Assembly: GCA_003242315.1 (NCBI GenBank)
Contig: QGUY01000273.1
Span: 1 to 5,251 of the forward strand
Length of the DNA: 5,251 bases
Direction: 5' to 3'
Origin: Bacteroidota bacterium
GTDB lineage: Bacteria; Bacteroidota; Bacteroidia; Cytophagales; Cyclobacteriaceae
In this document: positions 1 through 4,823 of the stretch, piece by piece
Layout of the letters: the number at the start of each line of letters is the position of its first letter
Position numbering within the stretch: position 1 is the first letter of the stretch
Notes under the pieces: generated by a model
Database searches by the model: none
The model's input: the letters and a program-made list of their open reading frames with translations, nothing else
Told to the model about the DNA's origin: nothing
Program-made: the position numbers and the translations under genes

Positions 1-1046
1 CAGACGATGGCACCGGCGTAACTAGGCGCTGACAAGCGCTGAGGCCCCCAATACGCACTGGTGTATGAAGCAAGTTGATTGGCGGTTTGTTGGTTGCCTG
101 ACTCTACAAGCGCACGGTATACGTTGCTGTTTTGATCCTGCACCAGGAAGTTCGACGAGCTGCCTCCGTAGTAGTTTGGGACCAGCAGCGTCATAGGTTC
201 CGTGATGGCATTGCTGAACTCAAAGGCATATGTCTTCGACAATCCGGACGTGCCAGCTTTGAGTTCCGAAGGTCCGCGCATGGAATATTTGCTATACTCT
301 GTAATCGCCCAGAACGGACCAAAAAAAGTCGCTGCGCCAATCAGGACGGCCGGAACCAGCAGGCCAACCGATTTGGCAAATTCGATAACTGTTTTCTCGC
401 GTACGTGGTAAACCAGCATTACAATACCATAAGCAGCAACGATGATCATCAGGTAATACGTGATCTGCAGGTGATTTTCACGCAGGTGCAGTGCCATGCC
501 CAGGGCGGTAACTGCAAGACCTGTCAGGCGCCGATTGGTGAACGCAAGGTGAATTCCGGCCATGACGAGCGGGGCGAAGGCGATCGATCCGATCCGCGCA
601 TTATGACCAGCCGCAATGCCTATTATCATGTATGACGACAATCCGAAAGCCAACGCTCCTGCAATCGCCAGGTACGGCTTGATCCGGAAGGCAAGCAGCA
701 TGATGTAGTAAGACACGAAGGCGGCAAAGATATTTGCGAATGGGTGTTTCAACCCCAGCGTAAGAATACGCTTCATTATGATGACCGGCTGATTACTCCA
801 TTCCAGGTTTACAAGGTAGGCTGGCATGCCGCTAAACATGGACGGAGCCCACAGTCCTTCTTCCCCGGTGCGGTCGCGAAAATCTCGCAGTGCTTTCGAG
901 CTACCTTCCCACTGCTCAATGTCGTACTGACTGAGCACTCTGTTTTCAAAGAACGCAGGTCTGAAGAAAACGACAGTGACTACAAGGAATACGGCCACCG
1001 CAACGATGTGAGGCAGTACATCACCAGGGAAGTCGAGTTTTTTCAT
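1..1046 (-). CDS. YfhO-family multi-pass membrane protein, N-terminal part (runs off left edge)
   Basis: The reading frame is open from an ATG at 1046 to the window edge, giving 348 residues and no stop. The N-terminus MKKLDFPGDV leads into a hydrophobic span at about residues 11-29. Further spans lie near 103-120, 125-145, 152-169, 196-213 and 226-247. Residues 147-166 (GHNARIGSIAFAPLVMAGIH), 187-199 (an NHLQITYYL stretch) and 250-260 (EYSKYSMRGPS) match, from memory, the conserved blocks of the long YfhO-like membrane proteins of Bacteroidota. These are often annotated only as membrane protein and belong to the GT-C-like fold. YfhO of Bacillus is linked to glycosylation of cell-surface polymers; the substrate here cannot be told. 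Family members usually exceed 700 residues, so less than half is present. It lies 76 bp downstream of moaA on the same strand and could be read through from it, but nothing ties it to Moco. The family call is good, the function open. Confidence 0.85.
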   Translation of the reverse strand, partial: MKKLDFPGDVLPHIVAVAVFLVVTVVFFRPAFFENRVLSQYDIEQWEGSSKALRDFRDRTGEEGLWAPSMFSGMPAYLVNLEWSNQPVIIMKRILTLGLKHPFANIFAAFVSYYIMLLAFRIKPYLAIAGALAFGLSSYMIIGIAAGHNARIGSIAFAPLVMAGIHLAFTNRRLTGLAVTALGMALHLRENHLQITYYLMIIVAAYGIVMLVYHVREKTVIEFAKSVGLLVPAVLIGAATFFGPFWAITEYSKYSMRGPSELKAGTSGLSKTYAFEFSNAITEPMTLLVPNYYGGSSSNFLVQDQNSNVYRALVESGNQQTANQLASYTSAYWGPQRLSAPSYAGAIV

Positions 1047-1115
1047 AGTCACGCAAAATAGAAACTATTAGGGAAAGACGAGACAATGCAGGCCTAAACT
1101 AGTTGCATCTGCATC

Positions 1116-1142
1116 TGTCCACTCATCCTCCTATAGTGGACA
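1116..1142 (-). other. Inverted repeat spanning the moaA stop codon
   Basis: TGTCCACT (1116-1123) and AGTGGACA (1135-1142) are perfect 8-bp arms around an 11-nt loop. The left arm includes the last base of the moaA stop and the right arm lies in codons for MST near the C-terminus. No T-run follows on the minus strand, so it is not a textbook intrinsic terminator. It could be a 3'-end processing or stability hairpin, or chance. Confidence 0.35.
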
Positions 1143-2130
1143 TAGACTCTGTCGCTGGCTGTTGACTCCTCCGTCGCGCCTCGGCTTCGAATCCGTCCAC
1201 GGCGCGCGACTTGAGCGCCTTGAGCAGCGCATTCTTGACCATGCCGTCATCAGTCGTGCTGCGCAGCAGGGTTTTGAGGTTGAGCGTGCCTTCGTCGTAG
1301 AGGCATGTTCTGAGCATTCCCTGTGCAGTAACACGGATGCGGTTACACGTGCCGCAGAAGGTGCGGGAGAAAGCTGCGATGATACCGATGCGTCCTTTGT
1401 GACCCGGGATGTGATAATGATTTGCTGTAGCAAAAGGAGGATCAGGAATCCTGGTAATGTCGGGAAAATGGGAACGGAGATGATCAAGGATTTTGGCATG
1501 AGTCCAGGTCAGCTCCGGATAATGCGTACCCTCTCCGTTAAAGGGCATCTCTTCGATGAAGCGGACGTCTATGGGATGATCGCGTGTGAGTGATGCAAGC
1601 GGTATGATGTCTTCGATGTTGCGATCCTGCATGACGACGGTGTTGATCTTGAATGGAATCTCGTGTTCAAGCAGACTGTCGAAACACTTCATCACGCGAT
1701 CAAAACTGTCTCTTCGGGTGATGATTCGGAATCGCTCGCGATCAAGCGTATCAAGACTGAGGTTCACGGAAGCGATACCCAGTGCTTTGAGTTCAGGAAT
1801 ATGGGGAGCAGTAAGAACGCCGTTTGTTGTGATGTGAATGTCACGGATACCCGGTATTTCGACGAGCTGACGTACGAGTACCATCAGGTCGGTACGCACG
1901 AAAGGTTCGCCTCCGGTAAGCCTGACCTTGGATACGCCCAGGTCTGCCAGGATACGCACGAGTCGTTCGATTTCTTCAAAAGTGAGCAGCTCTTTTTTCG
2001 GAAGGTATTTGATGCCTTCCTCAGGCATGCAGTAAAAGCAACGCAGGTTACAGCGGTCGGTTACCGCCAGCCGGAGGTAGTTCAGTTCTCTTCCGTGGTT
2101 ATCGAAAAGGCGCGCTCCATGGTCCTGCAT
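1123..2130 (-). CDS. moaA: GTP 3',8-cyclase MoaA (radical SAM)
   Basis: MoaA carries out the first step of Moco synthesis: a radical SAM rearrangement of GTP to 3',8-cyclo-7,8-dihydro-GTP, which MoaC then converts to cyclic pyranopterin monophosphate. The 335-residue length is normal for the family. The N-terminal cluster motif is CNLRCFYC, with C27, C31 and C34 binding the SAM-associated 4Fe-4S cluster. It is followed by LTGGEP at 71-76. The C-terminal cluster that binds GTP is C259, C262 and C276, within FCGTCNRIRV and LRTCLY, and it carries the arginines R264, R266 and R274 expected near the substrate. The protein ends in the conserved Gly-Gly (STIGG) needed for activity. The ATG at 2130 puts 13 residues before GREL, as usual for MoaA. 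It is divergent from moaD across 121 bp, and the YfhO-like gene follows on the same strand. All key residues are intact. Confidence 0.97.
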   Translation of the reverse strand: MQDHGARLFDNHGRELNYLRLAVTDRCNLRCFYCMPEEGIKYLPKKELLTFEEIERLVRILADLGVSKVRLTGGEPFVRTDLMVLVRQLVEIPGIRDIHITTNGVLTAPHIPELKALGIASVNLSLDTLDRERFRIITRRDSFDRVMKCFDSLLEHEIPFKINTVVMQDRNIEDIIPLASLTRDHPIDVRFIEEMPFNGEGTHYPELTWTHAKILDHLRSHFPDITRIPDPPFATANHYHIPGHKGRIGIIAAFSRTFCGTCNRIRVTAQGMLRTCLYDEGTLNLKTLLRSTTDDGMVKNALLKALKSRAVDGFEAEARRRSQQPATESMSTIGG

Positions 2131-2134
2131 TGGC

Positions 2135-2165
2135 TAAAGATACGTGTAAGGGAGCATACCCTCAA
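2135..2165 (-). promoter_or_regulatory. Candidate moaA promoter, Bacteroidota type
   Basis: On the minus strand, TTG (2165-2163) is followed after 20 nt by TATCTTTA (2142-2135). This fits the Bacteroidota primary-sigma pattern of a TTG-type -33 box and a TAnnTTTG -7 box with 19-21 nt between, with one mismatch in the last position. The -7 box ends only 4 nt before the moaA ATG, so a transcript from it would be leaderless or nearly so. Prediction from pattern only. Confidence 0.35.
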
Positions 2166-2223
2166 GCCGGTGGTATAAGGATGGTCCGCGCAATTGTGGC
2201 GATGTTTTCACAGGTGGTTTTGG

Positions 2224-2231
2224 TATTTTTG
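2224..2231 (+). promoter_or_regulatory. Candidate -7 box for moaD
   Basis: TATTTTTG matches the Bacteroidota -7 consensus TAnnTTTG exactly and sits 20 nt before the moaD ATG. No convincing TTG -33 box is found at 19-21 nt upstream; the nearest TTG, at 2194-2196, is 27 nt away. The match alone is weak evidence. Confidence 0.35.
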
Positions 2232-2251
2232 AGCTTGCAGACGGGAATACG

Positions 2252-2500
2252 ATGATGAAGACGCTAAAAATCAAGGCATTTGGGATTACTCGCGACATCC
2301 TTGGGGGTAGGGAAGTCGAACTCCAACTGAATGAAAGTGGCACTGTCGGCGATCTGAGATCGCAGCTTTCTTCCACTTATCCCGAAGTACTTCAATTGAA
2401 ATCGTTATTTATTGCTGTTAATAACGAATACGCGGACGATCATGTGGTCCTGAATGATACTGACGAGATTGCGCTGATTCCCCCGGTAAGTGGTGGATGA
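2252..2500 (+). CDS. moaD: Molybdopterin synthase sulfur-carrier subunit MoaD
   Basis: MoaD is the small ubiquitin-like subunit of molybdopterin synthase. Its C-terminal glycine is adenylated by MoeB and loaded as a thiocarboxylate, which MoaE uses to put sulfur on cyclic pyranopterin monophosphate. The product is 82 residues, the usual size. It has the beta-grasp start KIKAFGITRDILGG and the diagnostic end IALIPPVSGG (73-82), with the free Gly-Gly terminus. Two tandem ATGs (2252 and 2255) are both possible; starting at the second gives MKTLKIKAFG and 81 residues. There is no strong Shine-Dalgarno sequence, as is usual in Bacteroidota. It is divergent from moaA and followed after 97 bp by its partner moaE on the same strand. 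No MoeB homologue is in the window. Confidence 0.95.
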   Translation: MMKTLKIKAFGITRDILGGREVELQLNESGTVGDLRSQLSSTYPEVLQLKSLFIAVNNEYADDHVVLNDTDEIALIPPVSGG

Positions 2501-2522
2501 GGTCCGGCAATTAATGGGACTT

Positions 2523-2530
2523 TACCTTTG
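2523..2530 (+). promoter_or_regulatory. Candidate -7 box in the moaD-moaE gap
   Basis: TACCTTTG matches TAnnTTTG exactly, 67 nt before the moaE ATG. No clear -33 TTG is seen upstream. If it is used, moaE has its own promoter in addition to read-through from moaD, and the hairpin at 2533-2566 would lie over the transcription start and leader. The same octamer occurs upstream of the small gene at 3015-3164. Confidence 0.35.
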
Positions 2531-2532
2531 AC

Positions 2533-2566
2533 CAGACTTACAAATGCCCTAATTTGTCATAGTCTG
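2533..2566 (+). promoter_or_regulatory. Two-part inverted repeat in the moaE leader
   Basis: Outer arms CAGACT (2533-2538) and AGTCTG (2561-2566), and inner arms ACAAAT (2540-2545) and ATTTGT (2552-2557), are all perfectly complementary. A 1 x 3 internal loop separates them and a 6-nt loop closes the structure, giving 12 bp in 34 nt. It begins 2 nt after the TACCTTTG box. It could be an operator over the start of transcription, a leader RNA hairpin, or a weak end for moaD transcripts; no T-run follows. Confidence 0.45.
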
Positions 2567-2597
2567 TTCCACATCATCAATTCAACCCATTAAATCC

Positions 2598-3032
2598 ATG
2601 ATCAAAATAACCGAAAAGCCAATCGATGTACAGAAGGTCATCGATACTGCAACCAGCCTGGGTGCGGGTGCAGTAAATGTTTTCATCGGCACTGTTCGGA
2701 ATACCGCACATGGGAAAAACGTGTTGTGGTTGGAATATGAGGCCTATGAATCCATGGCCGTTGCGGAAATTCGCAAGATCATAGACGAGGCCTCCCACCG
2801 ATGGCCCCTTCTGGGATGGGCCGTAAGTCACCGGGTAGGCACCCTTAAACCGACAGAAGTATCCGTTGTTGTCGCGGTCTCAGCCCCTCACCGCCGCGAA
2901 TCCTTCGAGGCATGCCAATTCATTATCGACAGCCTTAAGGCCAAAGTTCCGATCTGGAAGAAAGAAGTGTTTGAAGACGGGGAAGAATGGGTATCAGCCC
3001 GCCCCGAGGGCGTCTCAGCCACCTATAATTAG
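2598..3032 (+). CDS. moaE: Molybdopterin synthase catalytic subunit MoaE
   Basis: MoaE is the large subunit of molybdopterin synthase. It forms a heterotetramer with MoaD and transfers two sulfurs onto cyclic pyranopterin monophosphate to make molybdopterin. The 144 residues match the family length. FIGTVRNTAHG (29-39) carries the conserved arginine R34, LEYEAYESMA (45-54) is typical, and PHRRESFEAC (97-106) holds H98 and R99. DSLKAKVPIWKKE (111-123) carries K114 and K121, which align with the catalytic lysines K119 and K126 of E. coli MoaE. The ATG at 2598 gives MIKITEKPID, a usual N-terminus. It lies 97 bp after moaD; the gap holds a promoter-like box and a hairpin, so the two may not be strictly co-transcribed. 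Its last 18 nt overlap a convergent small gene. Confidence 0.96.
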   Translation: MIKITEKPIDVQKVIDTATSLGAGAVNVFIGTVRNTAHGKNVLWLEYEAYESMAVAEIRKIIDEASHRWPLLGWAVSHRVGTLKPTEVSVVVAVSAPHRRESFEACQFIIDSLKAKVPIWKKEVFEDGEEWVSARPEGVSATYN

Positions 3033-3164
3033 GCCGAGGAGCATTACGCCCACCGTTACCAGCGTCACCGCTACCAGGAACCCGAAAAGGAATATGAGTG
3101 TAAGGTTTCTGTTTATGGAATTAGAAAAAATTCCAGGAAACAGCGTTTTGCTAATTGTTCTCAT
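3015..3164 (-). CDS. Small single-span membrane protein, 49 residues, unrecognised
   Basis: An ATG at 3164 opens a 50-codon frame ending in TGA at 3017-3015. The product has a short polar, basic N-terminus (MRTISKTLFPGIFSNSINRN) and then a continuous hydrophobic stretch from about residue 21 to 47, rich in Leu, Val, Ile and Gly with no charge, ending in IIGG. This is the look of a one-pass inner-membrane miniprotein with its N-terminus in the cytoplasm by the positive-inside rule. A TACCTTTG promoter-like box lies 25 nt upstream of the ATG on the same strand. The gene runs convergent to moaE and overlaps its last 18 nt. Against it: it is short, I do not recognise the family, and a two-part hairpin lies within its first half. 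The unbroken membrane segment and the well-placed promoter box favour a real gene. I give no function. Confidence 0.55.
   Translation of the reverse strand: MRTISKTLFPGIFSNSINRNLTLIFLFGFLVAVTLVTVGVMLLGLIIGG
3109..3143. other. Two-part inverted repeat inside the small gene
   Basis: Outer arms CTGTTT (3109-3114) and AAACAG (3138-3143), and inner arms TGGAATT (3116-3122) and AATTCCA (3129-3135), are perfectly complementary. A 1 x 2 internal loop separates them and the closing loop is agaaaa, giving 13 bp in 35 nt. It starts 76 nt after the moaE stop, so on the plus strand it could end or protect moaE transcripts, although no T-run follows. On the minus strand it falls in codons 8-19 of the small protein. 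Confidence 0.4.
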
Positions 3165-3189
3165 GATTTTACCAACTTTTCGACAGTTC

Positions 3190-3197
3190 CAAAGGTA
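3190..3197 (-). promoter_or_regulatory. Candidate -7 box for the small membrane-protein gene
   Basis: TACCTTTG on the minus strand (3197 to 3190) matches TAnnTTTG exactly and lies 25 nt upstream of the ATG at 3164. No TTG is seen at the expected -33 position. It is the same octamer as at 2523-2530. Confidence 0.35.
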
Positions 3198-3356
3198 CGA
3201 AAATCCATGTAATGTTTTGGCCGGAAATCCCCATTATTGAAAGATTTCTCGTGTGCCAGCACCTTTTTTGAAATCTCTTCAGTTAGGGTTCAAAAGAGAT
3301 GAGGTCCCTTGAAAGAAGTCACACCAGCTGTAATACAACTATCTGATCCATAGGAA

Positions 3357-3427
3357 GTTATCCAAAAAGGCCTGCAAAATTCGGAAAATTTCAGGGTTTC
3401 CTTCCATCCTTCGCATGTCTGGATAAC
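3357..3427. repeat. Nested inverted-repeat element
   Basis: Outer arms GTTATCCA (3357-3364) and TGGATAAC (3420-3427) are perfect over 8 bp. Inside, CCTG (3371-3374) pairs with CAGG (3392-3395) and AAATT (3377-3381) with AATTT (3387-3391) around the loop cggaa. AAGG (3367-3370) can also pair with CCTT (3400-3403). About 21 bp could form across 71 nt. It could be a tiny mobile-element remnant, a structured RNA, or a chance fold in AT-rich DNA. Confidence 0.3.
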
Positions 3428-3489
3428 CCGTGCTGGCCGACCCGTGTTGATTAATGGTTCAGTGTTGTCCGGGGAAAACTTTTGAACCC

Positions 3490-3509
3490 GGCTTCGACTT
3501 CGCTCAGCC
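3490..3509 (+). repeat. Palindromic-ended short repeat, copy 1
   Basis: The copy reads GGCTTCGACTTCGCTCAGCC. Its ends GGCT and AGCC pair with each other. The inner 18 nt (3491-3508) is the exact reverse complement of 3622-3639 in copy 3. The core TTCGACTTCGCTC is a motif I recall as common in Bacteroidota intergenic DNA. Confidence 0.75.
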
Positions 3510-3554
3510 TCCGGATGTTGACACATACTATAGTTGGTGGCATCAATCTTTCGG

Positions 3555-3576
3555 TGACTTCGACTACGCTCAGTCA
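3555..3576 (+). repeat. Palindromic-ended short repeat, copy 2
   Basis: Same orientation as copy 1. The core differs at one base (TTCGACTACGCTC) and is flanked by TGACT at 3555-3559 and AGTCA at 3572-3576, which pair over 5 bp. The end sequence differs from copy 1, but the ends still pair. Confidence 0.7.
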
Positions 3577-3620
3577 GCGGAATTAGGCCACAATCATTTC
3601 ACGGAAGCCGGGAATATGGT

Positions 3621-3640
3621 TGCTGAGCGAAGTCGAAGCA
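3621..3640 (-). repeat. Palindromic-ended short repeat, copy 3 (inverted)
   Basis: On the plus strand it reads TGCTGAGCGAAGTCGAAGCA, the inverted form of copy 1 with ends TGCT and AGCA that pair. With copy 1 it makes an 18-bp perfect inverted repeat with about 113 bp between. The 17 nt from 3618 recur, with one change, 24 nt later in copy 4. Confidence 0.75.
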
Positions 3641-3644
3641 CGGT

Positions 3645-3669
3645 TGCTGAGCGGAGTCCTCAATCGAAG
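3645..3669 (-). repeat. Palindromic-ended short repeat, copy 4 (degenerate)
   Basis: TGCTGAGCGGAGTC (3645-3658) matches copy 3 with one change. The remainder is disturbed: TCGAAG resumes at 3664 after a few extra bases (ctcaa). GGTTGCTGAGCG occurs at 3618-3629 and again at 3642-3653, so copies 3 and 4 are in tandem with a 24-bp period. Copy 4 looks like a decaying duplicate of copy 3. Confidence 0.55.
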
Positions 3670-3673
3670 GAAC

Positions 3674-3700
3674 AATCTAAAATCGCAAATCTAAAATCGC
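3674..3700. repeat. Two-unit 14-bp tandem repeat
   Basis: AATCTAAAATCGC occurs at 3674-3686 and again at 3688-3700, a 14-bp period with perfect 13-nt units. Related AATC-rich sequence continues to the mobA stop codon at 3709-3707. Slippage or repeat insertion here could have set the exact 3' end of mobA. Confidence 0.6.
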
Positions 3701-3706
3701 CAATCA

Positions 3707-4270
3707 CTAATCATTTAGTCTCCTAATGTCATCTTCACTATTTACATTCATCAATGCACGTGGATCGGGGACGGTGATGAGATGGATGTCGTTTTCCATG
3801 AGGAAGTGACGCGCGCCGAAGCCGCCGCGGGAGTGGAAATCGCGAAGAAGGAGGTAGGCACGTGGTTCCCAGATTGTGAGCAGGGGCTCTGGTTTGTCGC
3901 CGTCTGAGTCGTAGTAACACGTAGCGACTTTTTTAGGATCGCGGTTTTCAATGAGCGTCTTAATGGTTAAAGCGTCAACGAAAGGCATGTCGACTGCTAC
4001 GGCGAGCCACGCCGCACTGGGTTCATGTTCAAAGGCGCTGAGGATGCCGTTCAGTGGGGTGTTTAGATCAAACTTGTCAGGTATCGCGTTAAGGTGTTCC
4101 GGAATTCCTTCTACGTTCTTGCACGATAGATACACCTCATTGCAGAATCGTTTGAGTATGTTGAAAAGGTGATCGCGTTGGGGTTGATCATGAAAGACGA
4201 TGAGGCTCTTGTCGCGACCCATACGCGAACTCTTCCCGCCCGCCAGGATAAGTCCGTTAAGCCTGGTCAT
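3707..4270 (-). CDS. mobA: Molybdenum cofactor guanylyltransferase MobA
   Basis: MobA transfers GMP from GTP to Mo-molybdopterin, giving the guanine dinucleotide form used by DMSO-reductase-family enzymes. The 187 residues match the family. The nucleotide-binding signature LAGGKSSRMGRDKS is at 9-22, with R16 and K21 at the usual sites. IPD (63-65) and TPLNGI (71-76) replace the more common GPLxGI form. DMPFVD (94-99) carries the metal-binding aspartate, and KPEPLLTIWEP (126-136) and NVNSEDDI (175-182) are typical of the C-terminal half. The ATG at 4270 overlaps the moaC stop (ATGA), so it is probably translated by coupling to moaC. The neighbourhood supports MobA over the related cytidylyltransferase MocA, which shares the fold; the exact nucleotide is inferred. 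The gene ends in AT-rich repeat-like DNA. Confidence 0.9.
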   Translation of the reverse strand: MTRLNGLILAGGKSSRMGRDKSLIVFHDQPQRDHLFNILKRFCNEVYLSCKNVEGIPEHLNAIPDKFDLNTPLNGILSAFEHEPSAAWLAVAVDMPFVDALTIKTLIENRDPKKVATCYYDSDGDKPEPLLTIWEPRAYLLLRDFHSRGGFGARHFLMENDIHLITVPDPRALMNVNSEDDIRRLND

Positions 4271-4752
4271 TTCTCTTCTCTTTTGAAGTCGCTCTTACCT
4301 CCGGTTTTTTCCATGAGCTTGATTTCAGAGATCACAATGTCATGCGACATTGCTTTACACATATCGTAAATCGTGAGCGCTGCAGTCGCCGCCGCAGTCA
4401 ACGCTTCCATTTCTACGCCAGTCCTGGCGGTGACAACGGCAGTGGTGTCAATTACAATTACATCGTCCTCGACCTTGATCGATACACGGCAATCTTCAAG
4501 GCCAAGAGGATGACACATGGGGATCAGCTCCGACGTTTTCTTCGCGCCTGTAATTCCCGCGATGATCGCCGTTTGAAAGACGGGCCCCTTTTTTGTCATC
4601 AGTTCATTGTCGCGGATCTTTTCCAGTATCTCTTGGCCGACGTGGACCGTTGCGCGTGCCCTGGCTACGCGACGCGTGGGTGTCTTTTGAGAGACGTCGA
4701 CCATCTGAGGATTACCGCTGCTGTCAACGTGAGTTAATTTTTCCTGTTTCAT
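4267..4752 (-). CDS. moaC: Cyclic pyranopterin monophosphate synthase MoaC
   Basis: MoaC converts the MoaA product 3',8-cyclo-7,8-dihydro-GTP to cyclic pyranopterin monophosphate. With the ATG at 4752 it is 161 residues, the normal length. Conserved blocks in order are MVDVS (17-21), AGITGAKKTSELIPMCHPL (65-83), TGVEMEALTA (111-120), YDMCKA (129-134) and EKTGGKS (148-154). D130 and K133 align with the active-site Asp128 and Lys131 of E. coli MoaC. The frame extends upstream to a TTG at 4761, adding three residues, but the ATG is the better start and gives MKQEKLTHVD. The stop TGA (4269-4267) overlaps the mobA ATG by the ATGA arrangement, so the two genes form one unit. It is divergent from moeA across 71 bp. 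Confidence 0.96.
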   Translation of the reverse strand: MKQEKLTHVDSSGNPQMVDVSQKTPTRRVARARATVHVGQEILEKIRDNELMTKKGPVFQTAIIAGITGAKKTSELIPMCHPLGLEDCRVSIKVEDDVIVIDTTAVVTARTGVEMEALTAAATAALTIYDMCKAMSHDIVISEIKLMEKTGGKSDFKREEK

Positions 4753-4823
4753 GGGAATCAATGCTCCGTATATTCGCCGGTAACTTCAGGAATTTCAACC
4801 ACAATTACACTAACATCCTGCTC
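4753..4823. promoter_or_regulatory. Divergent moaC/moeA promoter region (no box resolved)
   Basis: These 71 bp separate the starts of two divergent Moco genes, so promoters for both should lie here or inside the opposite gene. I see no exact TAnnTTTG on either strand; TAACTTCA at 4781-4788 is a 6 of 8 match on the plus strand. No convincing inverted repeat is present. Confidence 0.3.

Larger units (their letters stand above)
3198..3706. other. Non-coding, repeat-rich spacer
   Basis: I find no convincing gene in this stretch of about 500 bp between the small gene and mobA. Both longer open frames across it translate the short repeats into low-complexity residues such as AERSRS and FDFAQ, the usual sign of a spurious frame. 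It holds a weak 7-bp inverted repeat (ATCTCTT 3273-3279 with AAGAGAT 3294-3300), a nested inverted-repeat element (3357-3427), four copies of a palindromic-ended repeat (3490-3669) and a 14-bp tandem repeat (3674-3700). The mix suggests a landing site for small repeats between two convergent parts of the locus. Confidence 0.6.

Noticed and set aside
132..635. Plus-strand open frame of 167 codons
   Set aside because: It is antisense to the YfhO-like gene, whose frame is open throughout and has conserved family blocks. The antisense product is low in recognisable structure.
1663..2178. Plus-strand open frame of 171 codons
   Set aside because: It is antisense to moaA, which has all its cluster cysteines and family length.
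2131..2251. Moco-sensing riboswitch upstream of moaA or moaD
   Set aside because: The gap is only 121 bp and shared by two divergent genes. The candidate promoters sit close to both starts, and I see no multi-stem structure.
2866..3240. Plus-strand open frame of 124 codons
   Set aside because: Its first half is an out-of-frame reading of moaE, with the basic, Ser- and Pro-rich composition of a shadow frame.
3290..3526. Minus-strand open frame of 78 codons in the spacer
   Set aside because: It starts close to repeat copy 1, reads through it as AERSRS, and shows no recognisable motif or upstream signal.
3454..3726. Plus-strand open frame of 90 codons in the spacer
   Set aside because: Its product is mostly translated repeats (FDFAQ, FDYAQ, VAERSRS, and SKIANLKS from the tandem repeat). 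This is a common kind of false gene call in Bacteroidota.
4335..4352. Perfect inverted repeat CAATGTC / GACATTG with a 4-nt loop
   Set aside because: It lies inside moaC in codons for conserved residues (AMSHDIV), which is enough to explain the sequence. No regulatory context is visible.
4342..4737. Plus-strand open frame of 131 codons
   Set aside because: It is antisense to moaC, which is complete and fully supported by its motifs.
4753..4761. TTG start for moaC at 4761
   Set aside because: An ATG three codons later at 4752 gives a normal MoaC N-terminus, and the added residues match nothing in the family.
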